The notes under the pieces were generated by a model. That model ran no database searches and had not been told where the DNA came from. It saw only the letters and a list, made by a program, of their open reading frames with translations. From positions 1-5,182 of the forward strand of contig JAIEQT010000027.1 in the NCBI GenBank assembly GCA_019747455.1: a stretch of 5,182 nucleotides of DNA. Reading direction: 5' to 3'. This DNA comes from Chitinophagaceae bacterium (GTDB taxonomy: Bacteria; Bacteroidota; Bacteroidia; Chitinophagales; Chitinophagaceae). Positions 1-5,182 of the stretch are shown piece by piece. The first letter of the stretch is position 1, and each line of letters opens with the position of its first letter. The translations under genes and the position numbers were made by a program.

Positions 1-149
1 GGCAGGTGGAAAAAAGAGGGAAAGGTGAAATGTCGGAAGAAGAAAGATTAATGCTTGATAATAAGTATGCTGAAAATCACAGCTTCACCAACGACATCAA
101 ACTGATTTTGCGTACGATTCCGGCATTACTCCAAACAGAAAGTGTTTAG
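1..149 (+). CDS. C-terminal end of an initiating sugar transferase (undecaprenyl-phosphate glycosylphosphotransferase), partial
   Basis: Only the last 48 codons (frame starting at base 3) and the TAG stop at 147-149 are in the window. The visible tail reads KYAENHSFTNDIKLILRTIP and then ALLQTESV. This is the typical end of bacterial sugar transferases of the WcaJ/PglC type, whose conserved C-terminus has an ENxSFxxDIKIxxxTIP pattern. These membrane enzymes move a sugar phosphate from a nucleotide sugar to undecaprenyl phosphate, the first step of making a lipid-linked repeat unit. The catalytic part lies outside the window, so the sugar cannot be inferred. The gene converges with the minus-strand acyltransferase and the two stop codons overlap by three bases (TTAG at 146-149). 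No terminator hairpin is visible between them. The family call is firm; whether the protein is a long WcaJ form or a short PglC form is not visible. Confidence 0.85.
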   Translation, partial: QVEKRGKGEMSEEERLMLDNKYAENHSFTNDIKLILRTIPALLQTESV

Positions 150-763
150 TTTACTTTCTCCCATTCTTTTGTATCAAAATTATATTGTTTAATAACCCTG
201 GCCGGATTACCTACGGCAACCGAATAGGGGGGGATATTTTTTGTAACCACGGCACCTGCAGCAATTACACTATGTTTACCCACTGTAACGCCGGCTGTGA
301 TCACAGCATTTGCAGCTATCCAGCAATCATCTTCAATATGAATAGGGGCTGTAAGAATTTTTTGTGCATGAATCGGTAAATCCGGATTTCTATACTCATG
401 GTTTAGCGCACTAGCTACAATATTCTGTGCAAAAATGACATTATTGCCTACATGAATTGGGCCAATCAATACATTGCCCATACCTATAAGGGTGTTGTTA
501 CCAATATGTACATCACCAACGCCATTATTAATCGTACTAAAATCTTCTATAATACTATTTGCCCCTAAACGGAAGGCATTGAAAGGCAAAACATCTATTC
601 TTGTTCTGCGGCGAATAGATGCCCCGCTCCCTTTTTTATGGATGAATGGATTTACAAACCACTTCACCCAAAGTCGGGGTCGGGCCTCACCAGTTGGTAC
701 CAGCATCCAGTGTACCCATTTTTTGATGGAAGGGTTTTCTTTAATTTTTTGTTTTATTGACAT
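146..763 (-). CDS. Hexapeptide-repeat (left-handed beta-helix) acyltransferase, probable sugar O-acetyltransferase
   Basis: A 205-residue protein in the WbbJ/maltose-acetyltransferase-like superfamily. Residues 1-60 are a basic, partly helical lead-in. From about residue 66 to 190 the chain follows the hexapeptide pattern [LIV]-G-x-x-[ST]-x (for example VHIGNNTLIGMGNVLIG and WIAANAVITAGVTVGKHSVIAAGAVV). These repeats build a trimeric beta-helix with the active site between subunits. His122 in SALNHEY sits where the catalytic histidine of these enzymes is found. The end, IPPYSVAVGNPARVIKQ (178-193), is the usual closing motif. The likely role is cytoplasmic acetyl transfer from acetyl-CoA to a sugar of the polysaccharide or its precursor; donor and acceptor are not readable from sequence. 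The length is normal for the family and the frame is intact. The start is the ATG at 763-761; no clear Shine-Dalgarno site precedes it. It is the only minus-strand gene in the window, inserted between genes of the same pathway. A run of seven C on its coding strand (plus 227-233) encodes part of the IPPY segment. Confidence 0.9.
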   Translation of the reverse strand: MSIKQKIKENPSIKKWVHWMLVPTGEARPRLWVKWFVNPFIHKKGSGASIRRRTRIDVLPFNAFRLGANSIIEDFSTINNGVGDVHIGNNTLIGMGNVLIGPIHVGNNVIFAQNIVASALNHEYRNPDLPIHAQKILTAPIHIEDDCWIAANAVITAGVTVGKHSVIAAGAVVTKNIPPYSVAVGNPARVIKQYNFDTKEWEKVN

Positions 764-816
764 TTGTGGATTGTTTCTGTATATAATTATAGGGGTTTTA
801 CTACACCGTGGATGTA

Positions 817-849
817 TAAATTTATTATCTTTAGGTATATAAGAATCAA
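817..849 (-). promoter_or_regulatory. Candidate Bacteroidota-type promoter for the acyltransferase gene (weak)
   Basis: On the minus strand a TTG (plus 847-849) lies 22 bases upstream of TAAATTTA (plus 817-824). The latter has one mismatch to the Bacteroidota -7 consensus TAnnTTTG. The spacing fits the known TTG-N(17-23)-TAnnTTTG range and the position suits a leader of roughly 45 bases before the ATG at 763. The spacer is very AT-rich, so a chance match is quite possible. Confidence 0.2.
826..833 (+). promoter_or_regulatory. Candidate -7 box for the plus-strand export operon (weak)
   Basis: TATCTTTA differs at one base from the Bacteroidota -7 consensus TAnnTTTG. It lies about 43 bases before the probable TTG start of the TolC-like gene. 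No convincing -33 TTG is found at the expected distance upstream, so only half of the promoter signature is present. The 113-base spacer 764-876 is the only non-coding gap of note in the window and must contain the operon's local promoter if it has one. No terminator or riboswitch-like structure is evident in it. Confidence 0.22.
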
Positions 850-876
850 TGATTTAGATAAAATTATTCTTTTTAT

Positions 877-1599
877 TTGGAAAAAAATATCAAAAAATTA
901 GCCGCCATTAAACTTCGCCTGGCTTCCACTGCATTTTTTAAGGCCGGATTGCTTTCCTTTTCGTTACTTTTTGTTTTTCAAAGTAGCGCTCAAGAGTCGA
1001 TGATCCCTGAATTGTCGTATCCATTTTTGGAAAAACTTATTTTACTCGCCAAACAAAATTACCCTCGCGTAAAGGCTTTGAAAGCGCGTAATACGATTGC
1101 CGCGTTAAATGTAAAACGTGCTAAAATGAGTTGGTATGATTTTCTAGCTGTATCAGCCTTTTATAGCCCTAATACATCGGTTCAGTTAACGAATACCTCT
1201 CTAACGGGTGTTCAGGTAGGGCTTTTTGTAATCGTAGGCAACTTGCTTGCAAGAGGACCTGCTGTAAAGCAGGCTAAAGAAGAGTTGGCAGTTGCCAGAT
1301 ATACGGCAGAAGAGTTCGACCTCACTATTGAAAAGAACGTGAAGGAAAGATACTTCCGGTATATGCAACAACTTACCATCTTGAAATTACAGAGCCAATC
1401 AGCACTTGATCAAGAGTCTATTTTAAAACAAATGAAATATCGTTTTGAGCGGGGAGAGGAGAGCTACGAAACATATAGCAGGGCTTTGATATCTACAACC
1501 GAATTCAGAATGCGATTAATAGATGTGGAAGCCTATATTCTACAAGCAAAAAGTAGTTTAGAGGAATTGATCGGCCAAAAATTGGAAGACGTTAAATAA
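877..1599 (+). CDS. Half-length TolC-family (outer membrane efflux protein) exporter component
   Basis: The 240-residue protein starts with a signal peptide: basic residues 2-14, a hydrophobic core at about 24-34 (GLLSFSLLFVF) and a likely cleavage after SSAQ (residue 39). The rest matches one repeat of the outer membrane efflux protein fold. A helix at about 45-85 contains the family-like LAKQNYPRVKALKA. Two beta strands follow at about 86-97 and 109-121, joined by a Ser/Thr/Asn-rich loop, and then long helices at about 128-182 and 185-236. It closes with SLEELIGQKLEDV, a hallmark end of OEP helices. Full TolC-family proteins run about 420-500 residues and carry two such repeats; this one has a single repeat without frameshift scars. 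The start is a TTG at 877: a TAA lies in frame at 859-861 and no ATG or GTG comes before the signal peptide. It overlaps the wzc-like gene by one base (TAATG), pointing to coupled translation and a shared role in polysaccharide export. The family call is good; the function in polysaccharide transfer is inferred from context. Confidence 0.75.
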   Translation: MEKNIKKLAAIKLRLASTAFFKAGLLSFSLLFVFQSSAQESMIPELSYPFLEKLILLAKQNYPRVKALKARNTIAALNVKRAKMSWYDFLAVSAFYSPNTSVQLTNTSLTGVQVGLFVIVGNLLARGPAVKQAKEELAVARYTAEEFDLTIEKNVKERYFRYMQQLTILKLQSQSALDQESILKQMKYRFERGEESYETYSRALISTTEFRMRLIDVEAYILQAKSSLEELIGQKLEDVK

Positions 1600-2909
1600 T
1601 GCAGCTCAGTAAGTTCATAAAATTACTTTATAAGCGAAAATACGTACTCGTAGTAGTGCCTTTAGTGGCGGTTATTATTACGTATTTTCTGGTAAGAAAA
1701 CTTCCCGATACATACAGGTCGCATGCTCGTATTTCAACCGGCTTGGTTGATCAATCACAACAGATATTGAATTCAGAAATACTTTCTCAGGAATTAAAAA
1801 TCCAGCAAGGGTTTAGTAATCTGATTGAAATATTAAGATTGAAAAAAACATTCGATCAGCTTTCTTATAGATTAATCATTCATGATCTAACAGATAAAAA
1901 ACCATACCGGCAAGCCAGTAAATTAGTAAAGCAGTTGAATCCCAGTGCCAGGGCACACGCTTTAGAAGTATACAGAGAAAAACTTGCGAAACGAGAATCT
2001 CTTTCTTTATGGGATGATGATCAAAAAGGGTTGAATTTGGTACTGGCCTCCATGGGTTATGATGAGGTTTCTTTGCAGAAGAAAATAATTACTTATCGCG
2101 TAGGAAACAGCGATTTTATTGATGTTGAATTTGAATCTGAAAATCCCTTCCTATCGGCCTACGTTGTTAATACGCTGATCAATGAGTTTTTTGATTATTA
2201 CGGCATATATATCAAAAATAATCAGCAAAGAACTACCAATTTATTAGATACACTCATGAAGCAGAAGTATGAAGTAATGAGTGAAAAAATGAAAGAATTA
2301 CGCGATTATAAAATTAAGAATAGGGTATTGAATTTGAATGAACAATCCAGGATACTATTCTCACAGATTACTGATTTTGAAACAAGGCTTCAAGTTGCCA
2401 AGCGGGATGTGGCAGCATATAATGCAGCTATAAAAGGGATAAATGACAAGTTCGACCCCAAAGACAGAAAATATTTAGAGAGTGTTGTAGTAGATATTAA
2501 CCAAAAAATTATTGGGACGCGCGAGCAATTGAAGCAGGCTACAGCCGATCTCATAAAAAGTAACTATGGCGCTAAGCAAAAAGCGAAACAAGATTCAATA
2601 CGAAAAGTACTAGGTGATGAAATATTAGAAAATACGGATCGGTTGATAACCAGCCCATTGGTTACTAAACAAAACTTGATTTCTCAATTGATTAATACCG
2701 AGTTATCCAGGGATATTGCGGAAGGAAGCATACCTGTATTAGAAAGTGAGATCAGAGACCTCAATGAAAAATTTGATATCCTGGTTCCTCATGAGGCAAC
2801 TATACAAAACTATGAACGTGGTGTAGATGTGGCCGGTAGGGAGTACCTGGATATGCAAAACCGATATAATCGTTCTAATCTCGAATCGAGTGTTGGTATC
2901 AGTTTATGA
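1599..2909 (+). CDS. Wzc/GumC-type polysaccharide co-polymerase, N-terminal part (Wzz domain and periplasmic coiled coils), ends at an in-frame TGA
   Basis: This 436-residue product holds the N-terminal part of a chain-length determinant/exopolysaccharide transport protein. Residues 1-14 are a basic cytoplasmic stretch (KLLYKRKY). TM1 spans about 16-32 and is followed by the Wzz-like start LPDTYRSHARISTG. A periplasmic region of long, charged, coiled-coil-prone helices follows (about 205-280, 296-325, 365-392). A GNVR-like segment at about 395-430 (PHEATIQNYERGVDVAGREY) normally lies just before TM2. Such inner-membrane proteins set polymer length and link synthesis to the outer-membrane exit. 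The reading frame stops at TGA 2907-2909, but the same frame continues without another stop into TM2 and the ATPase-like domain (2919-3764). Together the two parts would make a 721-codon protein, the usual size of a Wzc/GumC protein. The part seen here therefore lacks TM2 and the cytoplasmic domain. The start is the ATG at 1599, overlapping the stop of the TolC-like gene. It may be a broken gene, a truly split one, or one expressed by readthrough. Confidence 0.85.
   Translation: MQLSKFIKLLYKRKYVLVVVPLVAVIITYFLVRKLPDTYRSHARISTGLVDQSQQILNSEILSQELKIQQGFSNLIEILRLKKTFDQLSYRLIIHDLTDKKPYRQASKLVKQLNPSARAHALEVYREKLAKRESLSLWDDDQKGLNLVLASMGYDEVSLQKKIITYRVGNSDFIDVEFESENPFLSAYVVNTLINEFFDYYGIYIKNNQQRTTNLLDTLMKQKYEVMSEKMKELRDYKIKNRVLNLNEQSRILFSQITDFETRLQVAKRDVAAYNAAIKGINDKFDPKDRKYLESVVVDINQKIIGTREQLKQATADLIKSNYGAKQKAKQDSIRKVLGDEILENTDRLITSPLVTKQNLISQLINTELSRDIAEGSIPVLESEIRDLNEKFDILVPHEATIQNYERGVDVAGREYLDMQNRYNRSNLESSVGISL
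2907..2909 (+). other. Single in-frame TGA interrupting the wzc-like frame
   Basis: Codon 437 of the frame that opens at 1599 is TGA. Codons on both sides fit a continuous Wzc-like protein: ...SSVGISL, then TGA, then QVEMAMPGPPIPSKK, the strand and proline-rich linker that normally lead into TM2. The three codons after the TGA (CAG GTT GAA) belong to that linker but fall outside both open frames. A single substitution from a sense codon such as CGA or TGG would explain it. TGA is not generally reassigned here, because the glycosyltransferase ends in TGA at 4939-4941 with an ATGA overlap. The base after the TGA is C, which is known to favour readthrough. A small hairpin (TGGC-TAT-GCCA, 2920-2930) follows but does not look like a bacterial selenocysteine element. 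Confidence 0.9.
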
Positions 2910-2918
2910 CAGGTTGAA

Positions 2919-3764
2919 ATGGCTATGCCAGGCCCGCCGATACCTTCTAAAAAAATGCTTTTAGTGGCTTTATCGGGCATCGTAAGTTTTGTATTCTGTT
3001 TTGTTACGCTGTTCGTTATATTCTATTTAGATAACTCAATACAAAATGTACAGGATCTTGCCAATCAAACAAAAATGCCTGTACTTTCCTATTTGCCTTT
3101 TATTAATACGGCCATGCTAGATTTAACGGAAGTATGGAAAAATCAATCGCAAACAAATCGAAAAACCATTGCTTTTAAAAATCTGATCAGGTCTCTAAGA
3201 TTTGAGTTAGAAAGAGAAATGGGTGGTAAAAAGATATTAGCTATTACAAGCGTAGTGCCGGAAGAAGGTAAAAGTTTGATTGCTTTGGGTTTAGCTTTTG
3301 CCTATTCGATGGTAAATAAAAAAGTATTGTTGATAGATGGTAATTTCGATAAACCTACTATAACTGAAACAACTAATACCCCTTTTTATGTAGAGGATTT
3401 CTTTAAAAACAGAATTTCTGTTGCTGAGATTATGAATGATACTAAAATCAGCGTGTTAGGTAATAGAGGTGCCGACATTTCTCTTTTTGAGTTTTGTGAA
3501 GAAAGTATTGTTAAGCCTAAACTAGCTTATGTGAGAGATATGTTTGATGTAATCATTATTGAAGCTCCCGCTTTGGATAAATTAAATAAGTCAAGAGAGT
3601 GGATCGTATTATCGGATAAAGTTCTCGGGGTATTTCAAGCCGGTGCAACGATTAGGCAGAATAGAAAGCAGCACGTGGCGTATTTAGAACGACTTGGTCC
3701 TGCTTTTGCGGGATGGGTTTTAAATAAAGTATCTATAAACCGATTAGAAAAAGTGCCTAAATAA
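2919..3764 (+). CDS. Wzc/GumC-type co-polymerase, C-terminal part (TM2 and degenerate BY-kinase-like ATPase domain)
   Basis: A 281-residue frame with a linker MAMPGPPIPSKK (1-12), TM2 at about 13-36, and then a cytoplasmic P-loop domain. Visible motifs are a Walker A-like SVVPEEGKS (111-119, Lys118), a Walker A'-like VLLIDGNFDKP (136-146) and a Walker B-like FDVIIIEAP (209-217). The end, FAGWVLNKV (263-271), is the common closing strand of the fold. Several residues expected in a tyrosine autokinase are changed: the second Asp of A' is Asn142, the Walker B Asp is Glu215, and the Glu of the ExxRxxR oligomerisation motif is Asn88 (NLIRSLR). There is no tyrosine-rich tail, the protein ending ten residues after NKV. 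It may still bind nucleotide but probably does not autophosphorylate. It is in the same frame as 1599-2909 and separated from it only by the TGA and three codons, so the ATG at 2919 is a possible restart site (AGG lies five bases upstream) rather than an obvious native start. On its own it would begin in the periplasmic linker without TM1. The stop is a tandem TAA TAA. Confidence 0.82.
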   Translation: MAMPGPPIPSKKMLLVALSGIVSFVFCFVTLFVIFYLDNSIQNVQDLANQTKMPVLSYLPFINTAMLDLTEVWKNQSQTNRKTIAFKNLIRSLRFELEREMGGKKILAITSVVPEEGKSLIALGLAFAYSMVNKKVLLIDGNFDKPTITETTNTPFYVEDFFKNRISVAEIMNDTKISVLGNRGADISLFEFCEESIVKPKLAYVRDMFDVIIIEAPALDKLNKSREWIVLSDKVLGVFQAGATIRQNRKQHVAYLERLGPAFAGWVLNKVSINRLEKVPK

Positions 3765-3774
3765 TAAATAACTC

Positions 3775-4941
3775 ATGAGCCACTTGACGTCTTTTTTGTG
3801 GTATTTTTTTCAAATAGCCATCGGCTATAATCTGGTAATGCCTCTATGCTTATTTCTCATCTATCAATGCATTCCCAAAAGAAAAGAAGGTTCTTCAGCA
3901 GATACGGTAGAAGCAGATTATGCGATTATTGTAACTGCTTATGAGCAAACAGATTTATTACCCAATGTGGTAAGATCTCTATTAGCATTGAATTACAATA
4001 ACTATCTTGTATATGTTGTTGCTGATAAATGTGATATTAGTAATCTTTATTTCGATTCGGATAAAGTCATTTTGTTGCGGCCAGAAGAAACACTCGCCAG
4101 TAATACACGATCTCATTTCTATGCTATCAATCGGTTCAAAAGGCAGCATGATCGGCTCACTATTATCGATAGTGATAATATTGTGGACCCCAATTATTTG
4201 CATGCATTAAATCAGTATTTTAATAAAGGGTTTAAGGCAGTGCAGGGGTTACGAGACGCTAAAAATATTGATACAACCGTAGCGGCACTGGATGCAGCAA
4301 GAGATATTTATTATCATTACTATGATGGCAAATTGTTATTCGAAGTGGGTTCGTCTGCTACACTATCAGGTTCAGGAATGGCTTTTACAGTAGCCCTGTA
4401 TAAAACCTGCTTAGGGCATCTGGATATTACCGGTGCAGGATTTGATAAAATTTTGCAGAAGCAGATAGTAGCGGCAGGGGAAAGAATTGCTTTTCAGCCG
4501 AATGCAATAGTATATGATGAAAAAACATCAAGAACCGATCAACTCGTTAATCAACGCGCTAGATGGATCAATACCTGGTTTCGCTATTTCTCATTTGGAT
4601 TTGGATTAATTGGCCGTGGTATCAGGAATCTTAGCTGGAATCAGTTTTTATTCGGACTAACACTGGTTCGTCCGCCTTTATTTATTTTTTTATTGCTTTC
4701 CGTTATATTAATGGGGGTAAATGTTTTTGTTGATTTTACAATTGCGGTTTATTGGTTTCTGGGATTCTTAGCATTTGTACTTGGGTTCTTAATAGCTTTA
4801 CTAAATAATCCAACACCCCCCTTTGTGTATCGTTCTTTATGGGGTATTCCAAAATTTATTTTTTTTCAGGTCATTTCATTGGTAAAAGCCAGAGCTGCTA
4901 ATAAACGTTCTGTGGCAACCAAGCATTACCATAAAAAATGA
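3775..4941 (+). CDS. Membrane-bound family 2 glycosyltransferase (GT-A fold, DxD and QxxRW motifs)
   Basis: A 388-residue protein with the layout of polysaccharide-synthesising GT2 enzymes. A hydrophobic N-terminal anchor lies at about 8-30. The GT-A domain opens with ADYAIIVTAYEQTDLLPNVV (47-66), which binds the nucleotide sugar. Asp84 in VVADKC, the metal-binding DSD at 132-134 (TIIDSDNIVDPNY), an acceptor-side GSGMAF (199-204), a candidate base Asp224 (GAGFDK, where many relatives have TED) and QRARW (260-264) follow. After this come three hydrophobic segments at about 301-318, 322-343 and 356-371, and a short basic tail. QxxRW plus C-terminal membrane helices are features of processive enzymes such as cellulose, hyaluronan and poly-GlcNAc synthases, but non-processive GT2 enzymes can also carry them. 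The product is a sugar polymer or a lipid-linked glycan made at the inner membrane; the sugar is unknown. It starts at ATG 3775, ten bases after the wzc-like gene, and its TGA overlaps the next gene's ATG. Confidence 0.88.
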   Translation: MSHLTSFLWYFFQIAIGYNLVMPLCLFLIYQCIPKRKEGSSADTVEADYAIIVTAYEQTDLLPNVVRSLLALNYNNYLVYVVADKCDISNLYFDSDKVILLRPEETLASNTRSHFYAINRFKRQHDRLTIIDSDNIVDPNYLHALNQYFNKGFKAVQGLRDAKNIDTTVAALDAARDIYYHYYDGKLLFEVGSSATLSGSGMAFTVALYKTCLGHLDITGAGFDKILQKQIVAAGERIAFQPNAIVYDEKTSRTDQLVNQRARWINTWFRYFSFGFGLIGRGIRNLSWNQFLFGLTLVRPPLFIFLLLSVILMGVNVFVDFTIAVYWFLGFLAFVLGFLIALLNNPTPPFVYRSLWGIPKFIFFQVISLVKARAANKRSVATKHYHKK

Positions 4942-5182
4942 ATATGGAATTCAAAAAACTGGTTCAATTTTTCTTGCAAAAACTATTCGGCATAAAAATC
5001 TATTTGTATTGCTTTGGGATATATAGGGCGCTGTTAAAAATTTATTTTCCAGATTCTCATCTACAACAGTTTATATCTTTAGCGAATCGTAAGGAAGGGG
5101 ATATACTCGATATCGGATCGAATGCGGGTACTTACAGTATATGTTTTGCAAAGAAAATGCCGCATAAATATATTGTTGGATT
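4938..5182 (+). CDS. FkbM-type SAM-dependent methyltransferase, N-terminal part (cut by the window edge)
   Basis: The frame opens at ATG 4938, overlapping the glycosyltransferase stop (ATGA), and stays open to the window edge for 81 codons. A second in-frame ATG at 4944 is an equally good start. Residues 1-50 are basic and hydrophobic (LVQFFLQKLFGIK), as in many sugar-modifying FkbM proteins. Residues 55-67, DILDIGSNAGTYS, are the SAM-binding motif I (DIGxNxGxYS) characteristic of the FkbM family, and the last codons read YIVG before the edge, where FkbM proteins continue with a second SAM-binding acidic residue. The likely role is methylation of a sugar hydroxyl on the polysaccharide or its lipid-linked precursor, in the cytoplasm. 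Translational coupling with the glycosyltransferase suggests both act on the same glycan. The superfamily call is strong; FkbM in particular is likely but rests on one motif. Confidence 0.75.
   Translation, partial: MNMEFKKLVQFFLQKLFGIKIYLYCFGIYRALLKIYFPDSHLQQFISLANRKEGDILDIGSNAGTYSICFAKKMPHKYIVG

Noticed and set aside
185..379. Plus-strand open frame of 64 codons opposite the acyltransferase C-terminus
   Set aside because: Cysteine-rich appearance comes from the complement of repeated Gly/Ala/Asn codons in the hexapeptide repeats; no start signal or family match.
802..816. Imperfect inverted repeat TACA...TGTA in the divergent spacer as an operator
   Set aside because: Only about five of seven half-site positions match, and no regulator gene is nearby; not better than chance in AT-rich DNA.
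474..842. Plus-strand open frame of 122 codons opposite the acyltransferase
   Set aside because: It is antisense to a gene with clear hexapeptide repeats and a conserved end; its translation shows no recognisable domain.
2907..2909. Genome-wide TGA reassignment
   Set aside because: TGA ends the glycosyltransferase at 4939-4941 in an ATGA overlap with the next gene, as expected for a normal stop codon.
2907..2930. Selenocysteine insertion at the TGA
   Set aside because: The downstream hairpin has only four base pairs with a three-base loop, far smaller than bacterial SECIS elements, and the position is a structural linker, not a redox site.
3982..4210. Short open frames on both strands within the glycosyltransferase
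   Set aside because: They overlap the DSD-containing catalytic region of a well-supported gene and show no independent features.

Overview
The window is a piece of a surface or exopolysaccharide biosynthesis and export locus. It most likely comes from a Bacteroidota bacterium, perhaps of the Chitinophaga/Sphingobacterium side. The basis for that is AT-rich coding sequence, no strong Shine-Dalgarno sites, the typical C-terminus of a Bacteroidota sugar transferase, and a GumC/Wzc-like chain-length protein of a style familiar from that phylum. The taxonomic call is an inference from style, not from a marker gene.

Layout: the left edge holds the last 48 codons of a plus-strand initiating sugar transferase (1-149). 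It converges, with overlapping stop codons, on a minus-strand hexapeptide-repeat acyltransferase (146-763). A short divergent spacer (764-876) follows, then a tightly packed plus-strand operon. The operon contains a half-length TolC-family outer-membrane protein (877-1599, probable TTG start); a Wzc/GumC-type polysaccharide co-polymerase split by one in-frame TGA into an N-terminal Wzz-like part (1599-2909) and a C-terminal part with TM2 and an ATPase-like domain (2919-3764); a membrane-bound family-2 glycosyltransferase with DxD and QxxRW motifs (3775-4941); and the start of an FkbM-type methyltransferase (4938 to the right edge). Junctions are TAATG, a 9-base gap, a 10-base gap and ATGA, so co-transcription and translational coupling are likely.

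Working model (inference): the sugar transferase loads the first sugar phosphate onto undecaprenyl phosphate. The family-2 glycosyltransferase extends the glycan, and the acyltransferase and methyltransferase decorate it. The Wzc-like protein controls length or couples synthesis to export, and the TolC-like protein may be the outer-membrane exit in place of the usual Wza-type channel.

The three points most worth a second look are the single TGA inside an otherwise continuous wzc-like frame, the one-repeat TolC protein directly coupled to it, and the degenerate kinase site of the Wzc-like protein. No RNA genes, CRISPR arrays, insertion sequences or long repeats were seen.
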